Counted from the first letter of the stretch, positions 1-7,779 are shown. The stretch: 64,000 nucleotides of DNA from Caproicibacter sp047777415 (GCA_047777415.1 JBKEEO010000001.1:248001-312000); one strand, 5' to 3'. Program-made: numbers and translations. The notes: generated by a model not told the origin, from the sequence alone.

Positions 1-1285
1 ATTCCCAGTTGCCTTCGTCAACCCATTCTCCGTTATCCTCCCAATGACCTCCGGTCGGAGAATCCGGATCGGAAACCCAATCCCAGTCTTCGTGCCATAC
101 CCAATGTGGAACCCAGTGTCCGGACCATACGCCCCATGTTCTGGTCGATATTTGGGGTAGGTTAGGTAAATCCGGAATCGTAAAATCATCATTTCGGTCA
201 CTGGCTGTCGGGTCCGGTGGCTCATGACCGTCCATGGAAACCACTTCAGCTGTGAGATGCGTGCGGCTCAGTTCCCCTTTGGTCGCTGAAACCCGAATGT
301 CAACGGTCTGCGGAGTTTTCGGCGTGTGCCATTTGCACCAAACCAGCTGGCTTTCTCCCTCCGGAATCACAATGTTCGTCATCGTATAGCTTCCGCCGTC
401 AATGTAAAATGTCACTTTTGCCGGATGGTCCGGACTGATTTCATCATCGGAGCTGAGCGTCACGGAAGTAATGACATCGGTGTCCACACGATAGGTTGCT
501 GTGGAATCAGACGGAGACGTTGAGTCTGAGTCGCCGTCTTCCGTAAATTTTACAATTCCCAGCCCGAGTTCATTGATAATCGTTGCGTCGGACTGGGGCT
601 TATTGGTCGGCCCGGAATAAGCGGGGTATCCCATGTCCGGATGCTGCAGAAACATGGAAAGCGGCAGATTCTGGTGTGAAAGAGAAACCATTCTTCGGCG
701 TAATCCTCCGCTCAGCTTCTGGTCGTACAGAGCGGCCTCTGTCGCCGTCATGGCCACTTTAAATCCTTCAAACGTAAAATACGCGATTGGCTCTAATAAC
801 AGCTTATACTCGCCGCTTGTTAGTTTGTTGTAAGTGATGTCAACCCTAGAAGCCAAGCTTTTTATTACCTGCTGATCTGTAAAATAACTGCGTATTTCAT
901 CAATGTTTGTATTTCCGCCGCCGTCACTGATAATTTTGGGCAACGGTTCGGATGGATTAAAAGCTTTGTATTCTGATTGTGATAATGTAAGCGCGTTACC
1001 GTTACGGTAGTGCAATTTGCTCTTTTTCCCGAAATGTATTTGAATATCACTTTCATCCTTATTGGTGAGATCAATAGGGGTGGTTACTGGCGTGTTATCT
1101 GCCGCCCGGACCACGGTAATACGCACGCCCTCCTCACCGGTATGCCAGATATTACGCGCAGTACCGCTTCCCATACTGCCTCCGCCGTTGTCAATGTTGC
1201 CTTCACCGGTTCCGGCATAGGCAGGCATTGCAATGAAAGACAAGCATAGTGTCATGCAAAGCAGTACCGATAAAAGACGTTTCAT
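1..1285 (-). CDS. exported Trp-rich protein of unknown function (partial)
   Basis: An open frame of 428 codons starts at ATG 1285 behind a GGAGGG ribosome site (1291-1296, 5-nt spacing) and runs off the left edge without a stop, so the C-terminus is missing. Residues 1-24 form a signal peptide: basic MKR, hydrophobic core, and an AYA/G cleavage site. The middle is rich in Thr, Ser and Gly and looks like an extracellular beta-rich protein. From about residue 384 to the edge it is very rich in Trp and His, with repeated GHW, HWV, DWDW and GEWVDEG pieces. No catalytic motif is recognised. It lies in the leftward gene block of the integrative element, so a surface or secreted cargo role is inferred. 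Function unknown. Confidence 0.8.
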   Translation of the reverse strand, partial: MKRLLSVLLCMTLCLSFIAMPAYAGTGEGNIDNGGGSMGSGTARNIWHTGEEGVRITVVRAADNTPVTTPIDLTNKDESDIQIHFGKKSKLHYRNGNALTLSQSEYKAFNPSEPLPKIISDGGGNTNIDEIRSYFTDQQVIKSLASRVDITYNKLTSGEYKLLLEPIAYFTFEGFKVAMTATEAALYDQKLSGGLRRRMVSLSHQNLPLSMFLQHPDMGYPAYSGPTNKPQSDATIINELGLGIVKFTEDGDSDSTSPSDSTATYRVDTDVITSVTLSSDDEISPDHPAKVTFYIDGGSYTMTNIVIPEGESQLVWCKWHTPKTPQTVDIRVSATKGELSRTHLTAEVVSMDGHEPPDPTASDRNDDFTIPDLPNLPQISTRTWGVWSGHWVPHWVWHEDWDWVSDPDSPTGGHWEDNGEWVDEGNWE

Positions 1286-1297
1286 TGTTTCCCTCCT

Positions 1298-1338
1298 AAA
1301 AACAAAAGGACACAGCTTGCTACTACAAACTGTGTCCT
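1298..1338 (-). terminator. intrinsic terminator or attenuator just before the secreted-protein gene
   Basis: A perfect 9-bp stem (AGGACACAG 1307-1315 with CTGTGTCCT 1330-1338, 14-nt loop) is followed on the minus strand by TTTTGTTTTT. It sits after the DUF6550-like gene, but the T-tract ends only a few bases before the GGAGGG ribosome site of the next gene, leaving no room for a promoter between them. Confidence 0.75.
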
Positions 1339-1357
1339 CAAATCATTTAGTTTTAAT

Positions 1358-1864
1358 TTATTCCATGATTCCGACTTTTACACCATCTTGGTACATATCA
1401 TCGATAGTTTCCATTGAACCTCCGGTCGGATATTGCCAACCGAAACCCGGAACGTAGATTTGTCCCGGCTTTCCGCCTGAAGGAGTTTCGCTCGCAGAGT
1501 CCGATGAAGTTACGGTAGGTTGGCTGGAATAGGTTGGCTTTTGGTTTTTATTTGTCAGTGCGGAACTGGATGGAGGTGTTGGCTTCGGCGGTGTGGAAGA
1601 CGGTTTCTGTATGTCTGTTAGTGGTTCACTGACCTCCACTCCGGAAGAAGGAGTAAATGTAGAACTATTTATGATTTCAGAACTAACTGCAGGCTTTTGG
1701 ATTTCATGCGGTGTTTCAAAAACAATCTCGCTTTCGGATGAACTGGATTCCTCCGGTGTATCGTCAACATTAAGGCGCGTTTGAATCATCGCAACGACGC
1801 CTGCGCACGTAATGGCAGCGGCCGCAATGATAAGAATTTGTTGTGCCCTATAACTTAACTTCAT
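1358..1864 (-). CDS. DUF6550-like single-pass membrane protein
   Basis: 168 residues from ATG 1864, chosen because GGAGGA (1871-1876) sits 6 nt upstream; an in-frame ATG at 1882 has no such site. Residues about 9-28 form one hydrophobic segment after a short basic N-terminus. They are followed by about 100 residues of Ser/Thr/Pro/Glu-rich low complexity, typical of an extended extracytoplasmic linker. The C-terminus has an IYVPGFGW motif, then a short acidic tail ending VGIME. The GFGW tail matches my memory of the DUF6550 family found on Clostridial integrative elements; the family name is recalled, not searched. It ends just before a terminator hairpin and precedes the secreted Trp-rich protein. 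Molecular function unknown. Confidence 0.7.
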   Translation of the reverse strand: MKLSYRAQQILIIAAAAITCAGVVAMIQTRLNVDDTPEESSSSESEIVFETPHEIQKPAVSSEIINSSTFTPSSGVEVSEPLTDIQKPSSTPPKPTPPSSSALTNKNQKPTYSSQPTVTSSDSASETPSGGKPGQIYVPGFGWQYPTGGSMETIDDMYQDGVKVGIME

Positions 1865-2056
1865 TTTGATTCCTCCGTTCATTCATGATCCATTTCATAG
1901 GAGAATGCAGTATTCTCCATGAACCATTCTTTAATGTCCGGTGTTATCTTCACTGTTTTTTCTAAATTCCTCGATTATATATTATCACATCTTGACCTGC
2001 TGGAACACGCCGATTTCTGCCGATTTCCGCCGGAAAACGCCGGAATTTTGAAAGCG

Positions 2057-2632
2057 TCAGCCAACCATACCCGGGAAAACAATTTGGTCGGACAGCATGA
2101 GAAGGTGATGCAGTGCAATCCGCGCCCGTTCTCTTGTTTGACTTTCACTGTATTCTACCTTGTCCGCAATGACTTTCCATGGTGGTCGGCGGTACACATG
2201 CGTACGGTCCTTCGGGTCTCCCATATAGGCAAGCTCCAAGATGTACCGGTCCGTCTTATCCAGCTTACCCAGCGCAACATCCAGCCAGTCCCTCTTTTCA
2301 CGCAGTTCCGCAATCCTGCGGCGGCAGCGTCTGATTTCCTCTTCATAATATCTTGCCTGATCGTTCAGCGCCATGCTGGCCGTTTGATCCCCATGCCGGC
2401 CTTTGCCGACCGGCATCCCGGACAGTTTGACAGACTGTACGGTTATTTTGTTTTTCTCCTCTTCACAGTGCCGGATGGCAGCAAATTCTTCGGCAATCAT
2501 CTGCGGAATATCATAATAGATTTTGAGCAATTCCTTCACTTCTTTTGCCGTCATATGGTACCACCCTTTCTTCGGATTGTCTTTCTCTAGGCAGAGAGTC
2601 ATCCGTTCCGGCACGTTCTTCACAAGTTCCAT
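2057..2632 (-). CDS. ArpU/sigma-70 region 4-like phage-type transcriptional regulator
   Basis: 191 residues, starting at ATG 2632 behind GGAGGT. The N-terminal half is helical and charged, with a coiled-coil-like stretch at about residues 85-115 (EEEIRRCRRRIAELREKRD). The C-terminal 70 residues read as a sigma-70 region 4-type helix-turn-helix: LDKTDRYILELAYM, then KVIADKVEYSESQTRERARI. This arrangement is typical of ArpU/RinA/DUF1492-type late-gene regulators of phages and integrative elements. It lies downstream of the replication genes in the same leftward block. It would act in the cytoplasm on promoters of the element. A diverged sigma-like factor is the main alternative. Confidence 0.7.
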   Translation of the reverse strand: MELVKNVPERMTLCLEKDNPKKGWYHMTAKEVKELLKIYYDIPQMIAEEFAAIRHCEEEKNKITVQSVKLSGMPVGKGRHGDQTASMALNDQARYYEEEIRRCRRRIAELREKRDWLDVALGKLDKTDRYILELAYMGDPKDRTHVYRRPPWKVIADKVEYSESQTRERARIALHHLLMLSDQIVFPGMVG

Positions 2633-2696
2633 GATTCATACCTCCATACTTTTCAAGGATATCATGGGATTTGGACTGTTCTTCCGCACATCGCTT

Positions 2697-3536
2697 TTAC
2701 TTTGCGCCGTGTAACCTGTAGTTTTTATATTCCTCGCGGGATATGGTCAGGCAATAGTCTTTTGACCTCTGATACACGCGTCCGCCGATGGCAGGGTCAA
2801 TGTCCTGCAGTTCATCTATCGTCCATTCACTGGATATAATCGTGATGAGGTCCGGATGAATATATCGGAAATTGAGCAGTTCAAATGCCAAACGGATATC
2901 TCCGGGATTCGGCTGTCTGCGCTCTCCTGTGTCGTCCTGAACCGGTTTGAATAAATCGTCTATGTACAGCACCGAAACTCTTTTTAGCGGGTCAATCAGT
3001 TTTGCATATTCAAACTCATCATTGATGGCCGCCTTGATTTGAACAGACTCGTCGCTCCACAGCATATACCGTACCGATTTCCCGCGGCACAGCAGTTCTC
3101 TCGATATTGCTGTACAAATATGGGTTTTCCCCGCCCCGGATTGCCCGCCTGCGAAGAACCATTTACCGGCGCAGTCATCTAAAAACTTTAGTGCCGTGTG
3201 CTTCATCTTTTTCTGCAGCGGCATATCCGTTTGAAACGACTCAAAGGTATAGCGATTCAGCAGAGTTTCCAGTCCGCTGTTGCGGATTCTCTTCATGCTG
3301 TTCCGAATTTCCCGACAACGACAGGGCTTTGCTCGGATTTCATCATCTTCACCCACAAAATAGACCACGCCTTTGTTTTTACATATGACACAGTCATACC
3401 CGGTCAAGTGCCCCGGAGTGGCGTTGAGATAGTCGCACTGTTTTTGCGTATATTCTCTATATGACAGTACCGAGCGGTCTCCTCGGCGGCGGTGCTGCCG
3501 GAATACCTGAGCTACATTGCATCGCTCTGTTCCCAT
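2697..3536 (-). CDS. DnaC/IstB-type ATPase, probable helicase loader
   Basis: 279 residues. A Cys cluster (CVIC at 49-52, CRC at 72-74) is followed by an AAA+ domain with Walker A GGQSGAGKTH at about 130-139 and Walker B VLYIDDLF near 190-200. This matches phage and element DnaC-like proteins that load the replicative helicase onto single-stranded DNA. The start is ATG 3536 behind GAGGAGGG. The first 80 nt overlap the 3' end of the replication initiator gene in another frame, so the two are probably translationally coupled. The initiator-loader order is a standard replication module and argues that the element replicates at some stage. An IstB transposition helper is less likely, as no istA lies nearby. 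Confidence 0.82.
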   Translation of the reverse strand: MGTERCNVAQVFRQHRRRGDRSVLSYREYTQKQCDYLNATPGHLTGYDCVICKNKGVVYFVGEDDEIRAKPCRCREIRNSMKRIRNSGLETLLNRYTFESFQTDMPLQKKMKHTALKFLDDCAGKWFFAGGQSGAGKTHICTAISRELLCRGKSVRYMLWSDESVQIKAAINDEFEYAKLIDPLKRVSVLYIDDLFKPVQDDTGERRQPNPGDIRLAFELLNFRYIHPDLITIISSEWTIDELQDIDPAIGGRVYQRSKDYCLTISREEYKNYRLHGAK

Positions 3537-4326
3537 AGTGAATCCCTCCTCTGTCCTGTTCGCGGGCCAGCCATCCTGTGATGAATTTCAGGATTCCCCG
3601 CTTCGTTTTCCGTCTGCGCGGATTGGCCATACACCAGCCGGCCATTTTCCTCAGTTCCTGCCGAACGTCAACGGCCGGATATAACCGGCTCCATTCGTCA
3701 ATCTGATGCTCATAAACCGGATATTCCGTTCCGTCATTCAGAATGAGAGAAAGAAATGGACGCCGATCCGAAGCCGCGTCTGCGGGTTCGGATACTTCTT
3801 TCTTTTCTCTATTCTTTTCTTTCTTTTTCTCTTGTTTTATTTTATTTACTTTACTTTGTGGATTATTGTTCTCATTTACGGGGTTTTTGTCAGCATTTAT
3901 CCAGACAATGTGTGCTTTTGGCACGATTTTGGCAACATCAACTAAGAGGTATTCTTTTCGGACTTTGACGCACTTACGGCGGCTTACAGCTTCAAAATAC
4001 CTTTTCTGTATCCCACGTGAAGTGAGAATATGGTATTTTTCAAACATGTCCTTGTCAAAAATACCTCTTCTGACCGCGGCTTTGACTATTTCAGAGACGG
4101 CATTGCCACCCGACCCGGCGCGATTTAATCCCACGCTCCGGCCAAACAACAATGCAACCTCTTTTGTCCATTCACAGTAGTAACCTCGCGCATACACTCT
4201 TTGGTACAGCTTAACGACTACCGCAAACCCTATTAATCCAAATTCGGCCTCGATTAGATCAAACTTCTCGTCCAGCATCACATCGAGTGGAAAGTAATCT
4301 ACCCCGTCCTTTAATGGACGAGCCAA
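3457..4326 (-). CDS. DUF4373 (Lin1244/Lin1753 N-terminal) replication initiation protein
   Basis: 289 residues. The N-terminus, about 1-110, has the family pattern of a winged-helix replication protein: YFPLDVMLDEKFDLIEAEFG, GFAVVVKLYQRVY, then YYCEW and a LLFGRS helix. A Lys/Glu-rich linker at about 165-190 separates a C-terminal helical domain that carries WCMANPRRRKTKRGILKFI, a DnaD-like ending common in replisome organisers. Such proteins bind the element origin and recruit the DnaC-type loader, which is encoded immediately downstream with an 80-nt overlap. Cytoplasmic. The family is assigned from remembered sequence pattern; the replication role follows from domain type and neighbour. 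Confidence 0.75.
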   Translation of the reverse strand: MARPLKDGVDYFPLDVMLDEKFDLIEAEFGLIGFAVVVKLYQRVYARGYYCEWTKEVALLFGRSVGLNRAGSGGNAVSEIVKAAVRRGIFDKDMFEKYHILTSRGIQKRYFEAVSRRKCVKVRKEYLLVDVAKIVPKAHIVWINADKNPVNENNNPQSKVNKIKQEKKKEKNREKKEVSEPADAASDRRPFLSLILNDGTEYPVYEHQIDEWSRLYPAVDVRQELRKMAGWCMANPRRRKTKRGILKFITGWLAREQDRGGIHYGNRAMQCSSGIPAAPPPRRPLGTVI

Positions 4327-4604
4327 GTGTTATCACCTGCCGAATGATTACAAACCATTTGTTCAAGACACAGCCACTGCAATGCAGTATCTATCGGCCG
4401 ACTTTTTCTCAAAAAATGACTGCGTTTGAGCCAATACCCTAATATGTAATTTTCCTTTCAGCAAAACTGTTTTTTATCCTCTTGACGTTTAAGCAAAGAA
4501 AAGCTATATTAAAAACGAAGATGTTGTTTGACCGCCTTTGGTGCTTGCAGTACCGTGGGCGGCCGTTTCTATATAGTGTTGTTCGACGTTTGCAACAAAT
4601 TTGT
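4327..4604. other. non-coding gap upstream of the replication initiator
   Basis: No convincing gene. It holds an interrupted palindrome ACTGCA-A-TGCAGT (4376-4388) and, around 4527-4562, a longer imperfect inverted repeat with CCGCC and GGCGG arms. Either could be an operator or part of an element origin next to its initiator gene; that is inference from position only. Confidence 0.3.
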
Positions 4605-4823
4605 TTATGTTTTTGCATAGCTTTCCGCCTTAAATGGCTTCCGGAAATTTTGGCAGCTTCCTGCATCAGCTATGCGGTAAACATCACTTAATTTTTCCAA
4701 TGTTTCTGCCGCCTGCAGCATCAGTGCACAATTTCCTTGTTTGCAGTTATGTTCGTAGCCACAGTTTAGGCACATCATAGTCCGCTTTTCACGCAATGCC
4801 TGAATTAATTCAGATATCTCCAT
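4605..4823 (-). CDS. small Cys-rich protein, possible zinc binder
   Basis: 72 residues from ATG 4823 behind a strong AAGGAGG site. The core CLNCGYEHNCKQGNC carries four Cys in a CxxC...CxxxxC arrangement, followed by a helix LMLQAAETLEKL. Small proteins with this Cys pattern and helix recur in Clostridial phages and integrative elements, usually without known function. It lies in the leftward early block between the replication initiator and a small membrane protein. A zinc ribbon that binds DNA or protein is plausible but not shown. Codon-level support comes mainly from the ribosome site and the block orientation. Confidence 0.6.
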   Translation of the reverse strand: MEISELIQALREKRTMMCLNCGYEHNCKQGNCALMLQAAETLEKLSDVYRIADAGSCQNFRKPFKAESYAKT

Positions 4824-4880
4824 CGGCCTTTTGCCTCCTTATGGTAGGTATCCTATCGGTGGCTGTTTCGCATTTTAAAT

Positions 4881-5312
4881 TCATGCGATTTCTGCCCCGT
4901 TTTTGATAGAAGTGCTCCTGTCTTTCTGATTGAGTTCCCGTTCCGCCTGAGCGATCGCCAACGTTCCGCGGGACAGTCTGTCCTGCCCCACCGCCTCTGC
5001 AATCAGATAGCTGATATATTCCGGATTTTGGCGGTTCATCGGTAACCCGCCGAGGTCATCCAAACCATATTTTTGGATGACATACTGAATCGCCCGGTCA
5101 AATTCTTTTTCGGTCAGCTCGCCGGGCACCTGCCGCTCTACCATTCGGTACAGCCTGACGGCATTGAGCGTTTCCCGACGTTTTCGGGCAGAACGAAGCT
5201 TTTTGATTTTCTCCTTCGCCCAGACAATACCGCCGAGAAGTCCTCCGCTTACTGCTGCCGCTCCACAGGTCACCGTGAGTTCCAGCAAAAGGTCAATCGC
5301 AGGCTTGTCCAT
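4881..5312 (-). CDS. small N-terminally anchored membrane protein, unknown
   Basis: 143 residues from ATG 5312, chosen because AAAGGAGG lies just upstream; an ATG 24 nt earlier lacks a site. Residues about 7-33 form one hydrophobic Gly/Ala-rich segment. A strongly basic helix follows (KEKIKKLRSARKRRETL), then a mixed helical domain. The basic flank predicts that the C-terminal 105 residues are cytoplasmic. No family is recognised. It is part of the leftward early block of the integrative element. Confidence 0.6.
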   Translation of the reverse strand: MDKPAIDLLLELTVTCGAAAVSGGLLGGIVWAKEKIKKLRSARKRRETLNAVRLYRMVERQVPGELTEKEFDRAIQYVIQKYGLDDLGGLPMNRQNPEYISYLIAEAVGQDRLSRGTLAIAQAERELNQKDRSTSIKNGAEIA

Positions 5313-5337
5313 TGTGAAAGTCCTCCTTTCTTCCAAA

Positions 5338-5544
5338 TTAGGTGAATTTCTGTTCGTCCAAAACCCGTTTGGCTGTTTTTAGCACATCCGGAGCATATCC
5401 TCCAAGGTAAGATCCATTGATAATTTCACAAAACCTTGTGTATGCAAGCGTCCGATATTTTGTTTCTCTAACCTGACGCCATAGCCATTTTAATGTGTGA
5501 TCGCCATCAATCAGCATTTTTTTGATCTCTTTGCCTTCTACCAA
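5338..5544 (-). CDS. small hypothetical protein with TTG start
   Basis: 68 residues. The frame could open at ATG 5580, but that ATG has no ribosome site and lies inside the upstream gene. TTG 5544 has an AGAGGT site 7 nt upstream and begins just after the upstream stop, so I prefer it. The sequence is mixed alpha-helical with WLWRQVRETKYRTLAY in the middle and no recognised motif. It sits between two other small element genes with spacings of 2 and 25 nt, which supports a translated operon. Confidence 0.5.
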   Translation of the reverse strand: MVEGKEIKKMLIDGDHTLKWLWRQVRETKYRTLAYTRFCEIINGSYLGGYAPDVLKTAKRVLDEQKFT

Positions 5545-5546
5545 CT

Positions 5547-5813
5547 CTATACCTCTTTTCTGTTCAAGTTTCTGTACCATAAATAAAATTTTGCTGTTGG
5601 AATATGAAATCCTCGATTTGCAGCTTTTTCTCTTTTCCAGCCTAAACCCAAAGCGTTAAGCGGATTCATAAGATAGGATTTCAGGCTCCGCCCATCCATT
5701 CCCAGAAAATCAGCAGCGGCGGAGACAGGAATATCTTTTGGATATTTTTCCACCAGTTGATTAAGCTCTATCAGTTTATTTGTGATGCACTGGGGAACTG
5801 GGATTTCAGTCAT
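5547..5813 (-). CDS. small DNA-binding-like protein, first gene of leftward block
   Basis: 88 residues from ATG 5813 with AAGGAG upstream (spacing about 11 nt; a GTG at 5825 is the alternative). The stretch VSAAADFLGMDGRSLKSYLM reads like a helix-turn-helix of an excisionase or repressor type. The remainder (GFHIPTAKFYLWYRN) resembles a short wing. This is the first gene leftward of the IS30 copy and the repressor, the position where phages and conjugative elements place cro- or excisionase-like genes. That role is inferred from position and weak motif resemblance only. Confidence 0.5.
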   Translation of the reverse strand: MTEIPVPQCITNKLIELNQLVEKYPKDIPVSAAADFLGMDGRSLKSYLMNPLNALGLGWKREKAANRGFHIPTAKFYLWYRNLNRKEV

Positions 5814-5989
5814 GACACAAACCACTCCTTGATATTCGTCTATTCATGTCCATAATATTAAAACTGGTGTCAATTATCTGCACTTTCATTGATTTAAATA
5901 TCACTGTCTTCAATCCTACAATTTATCTACTCTTTTCCTCATTTCCATCATCCCCTTTCTAAAAAACTAGTAAATCTCTTATTCGCCCA

Positions 5990-6002
5990 TATGAATTCCC
6001 TT
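5990..6002. repeat. left 13-bp direct repeat flanking the IS30 copy
   Basis: TATGAATTCCCTT here is identical to 7211-7223 on the other side of the insertion and abuts the left inverted repeat, so it is a candidate target-site duplication. Confidence 0.65.
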
Positions 6003-6029
6003 CTTAAATTGCAATAACAAATTGAACAC
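6003..6029. repeat. left terminal inverted repeat of the IS30 copy
   Basis: 27 bp ending in CAAATTGAACAC, matching the reverse complement of 7184-7210 at 21 positions. Confidence 0.75.
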
Positions 6030-6048
6030 TTTCACTGGATAAAGTTAT

Positions 6049-7104
6049 CTACGGGTTTAAAGTATAAATTCTGTCCAGTTGAGCATCAAACAGTTCCTCA
6101 GGGGTCTGATAACCTAATCGTTTCCTAGGCGTGGCGTTTATCTCGTCTGCAAACATTAAGATTTGTTCGGCGGTAAAGCCATTGATGGAGCAACCCTTTG
6201 GGATATATTTTCGTAGTATGCGATTGGTCCTCTCATTTACAGGTCGTTCCCAAGCAGAATAGGGATGAGCAAAGTAGATTGCCGTGCCTAGTTCTTCAAA
6301 GGCCGAAAATGCTGCAAACTCACTGCCGTTGTCTGTGGTAATACTACGAAACACCTGGGAGAATTTCTCGCCATACTGTTCCTTTAGCTGTTCCATGGCA
6401 CTGGCAACACCGGTGGTTGTTTTGCCGTCAATCCGAATGGAAAGATAATAGCCTGTCAGGCGCTCTACAATGGTAAATACAGCTGCCTCACCGCTTCTTT
6501 TTCGGCCCAGTACCGTATCAGATTCCCAGTGCCCAAATGTGTTTCGATCTGCTACCTCAGGTGGCCGCCTATCAATGGATTTCCCATTGATACGCTTAGA
6601 AAGCCGTGGTTTTCTGCGAGAATGCCTATTTAATACCTCAGGAAGTTCAAATAGCGTGAGCGGTAATTCCCCTTTCCACAGCATATGATACAGAGTTTTT
6701 GTACATGGGATTTCCTTGGCTGGAAAACAATGTTCGCTTCGGGCCCGACCCACGCACTCATCAAATGACCAGTTTTGCTTACGAACCTTTTTGACCATCC
6801 AACGGATGAAGGCGGAGTCTCTGAATACCGTTTTAGGGCGATGGCAGCGACTGCGATTCTCCCTGTAGACTGCAGCTCCACGTTTGGCTGAGTAGCCAGG
6901 TTTGCGACCTCGGCCGGAGTATTCCGGTGTACCACGTCGTAGTTCATAGCCTATAGTAGAAGGACTGCAATTAATTGCACGAGCAATCTTTCGATTGCTA
7001 AATCCCATCTTCTTTAACTGTTGGATTGCGCCACGCTCTTCTGCTCTAAGATGTTGTCCCCTCTTGCGTTCTTCGATCTTTATGATAGAATGGTTCTTGT
7101 CCAT
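6049..7104 (-). CDS. IS30-family DDE transposase
   Basis: 351 residues, full length for the family. Residues about 20-60 form the helix-turn-helix that binds the inverted repeats (RAEERGAIQQLKKMGFSNRK, then SPSTIGYELRRG). The C-terminal RNase H-like domain carries the DDE residues: D in FGHWESDTVLG, D in SITTDNGSEF, and E in ERPVNERTNRILRKYIP. It catalyses cut and strand transfer of the insertion sequence. The gene spans nearly the whole element with no frameshift or internal stop. Confidence 0.95.
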   Translation of the reverse strand: MDKNHSIIKIEERKRGQHLRAEERGAIQQLKKMGFSNRKIARAINCSPSTIGYELRRGTPEYSGRGRKPGYSAKRGAAVYRENRSRCHRPKTVFRDSAFIRWMVKKVRKQNWSFDECVGRARSEHCFPAKEIPCTKTLYHMLWKGELPLTLFELPEVLNRHSRRKPRLSKRINGKSIDRRPPEVADRNTFGHWESDTVLGRKRSGEAAVFTIVERLTGYYLSIRIDGKTTTGVASAMEQLKEQYGEKFSQVFRSITTDNGSEFAAFSAFEELGTAIYFAHPYSAWERPVNERTNRILRKYIPKGCSINGFTAEQILMFADEINATPRKRLGYQTPEELFDAQLDRIYTLNP

Positions 7105-7183
7105 AGCGTTCAGGCCTTTCTGTCAAGATTGAGAGTGGTAACTTTATCCTAACAGATCCCTAAGCGCTATGGAATCTTTTTAT

Positions 7184-7210
7184 GTGTTCAATTTGATTTT
7201 ACAATCTACC
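7184..7210. repeat. right terminal inverted repeat of the IS30 copy
   Basis: Begins GTGTTCAATTTG and is the imperfect reverse complement of 6003-6029. Confidence 0.75.
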
Positions 7211-7223
7211 TATGAATTCCCTT
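7211..7223. repeat. right 13-bp direct repeat flanking the IS30 copy
   Basis: Identical to 5990-6002 and directly adjacent to the right inverted repeat. Confidence 0.65.
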
Positions 7224-7342
7224 GCATAATTTCAGGGAAACAGTATAATAAAATTGTGGATTTCATTTCTGCTTTTGAAGCGAAATTTTTATATGTATTT
7301 TTGTGAATAATTCGTTTACATGCATAAGTATAGTCACTATAT

Positions 7343-7381
7343 GGTTACCTGTCAATATTTTAGGGTAACTAATTAGTAACT
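7343..7381. promoter_or_regulatory. candidate repressor operators
   Basis: GGTTACC (7343-7349) faces GGTAAC (7364-7369), with a further AGTAAC at 7375-7380, and ACTAATTAGT (7368-7377) is a perfect 10-bp palindrome. The cluster ends about 35 bp before the repressor start, where an XRE repressor would autoregulate. Confidence 0.45.
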
Positions 7382-7415
7382 TCTACTTATTGCACAATAT
7401 GAAAGGTCGATATTT

Positions 7416-7769
7416 ATGTTTTATGACCAATACGTGAAACTATGCTCTAAGAAAGGCATAACACCATCTAGAGCCGCTATTGAAAATGGAATCAGTAAAA
7501 CATCCGTCACCAGATGGAAGAATGGTGCAATCCCAAATGCCGCAATATTAGAAAAATTGGCTAAGTATTTCGGTGTCTCAACAGACTATCTGCTTGGATA
7601 TAGTCAAGAAGAAAACGAACTCGTAAATGAAGATGAAGAACTAACAGAATATTTGCAGGAATTAAAAACTCGCCCTGAAATGCGCATGATGTTTCAACTT
7701 GCCAAAGGAGCTACAAAAGAAGACGTAGAAAAAGCCGTAAAAATTATTGAGGCTTTCTTGAAGAAATGA
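7416..7769 (+). CDS. XRE-family repressor of the integrative element
   Basis: 117 residues. Residues about 5-62 form a lambda-repressor-like helix-turn-helix (SRAAIENGISKTSVTRWKNG, then LEKLAKYFGVSTDYLLG). The C-terminal half is acidic and helical and probably dimerises. The gene is followed after about 10 nt by an ImmA-like metallopeptidase, and the pair matches the ImmR/ImmA switch of ICEBs1-type elements and phages. ATG 7416 follows GAAAGG. The palindromic sites just upstream are candidate operators. The leftward genes it might control lie on the far side of the IS30 insertion. Confidence 0.88.
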   Translation: MFYDQYVKLCSKKGITPSRAAIENGISKTSVTRWKNGAIPNAAILEKLAKYFGVSTDYLLGYSQEENELVNEDEELTEYLQELKTRPEMRMMFQLAKGATKEDVEKAVKIIEAFLKK

Positions 7770-7779
7770 AGGATTCCTG

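Larger units (their letters stand above)
6003..7210 (-). mobile_element. IS30-family insertion sequence
   Basis: A 1208-bp insertion with one transposase gene bounded by imperfect 27-bp terminal inverted repeats (6003-6029 and 7184-7210, 21 of 27 positions matching, the inner 12 identical: CAAATTGAACAC). Identical 13-bp direct repeats abut both ends. The element separates the rightward repressor gene from the leftward early genes of the integrative element. The transposase is intact, so the copy may be active. Confidence 0.85.

Noticed and set aside
1919..2590. 223-codon plus-strand frame opposite the ArpU-like gene
   Set aside because: The minus-strand gene has a strong ribosome site and a recognisable C-terminal domain; this frame has neither.
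4439..4666. 75-codon minus-strand frame upstream of the replication initiator
   Set aside because: It overlaps the Cys-rich small gene in another frame, has no ribosome site and is Lys/Arg/Asn-biased at random.
5920..5960. tiny leader peptide on the minus strand near the IS30 left flank
   Set aside because: An 11-codon frame follows AAAGGGG, but it is too short and context-free to support.
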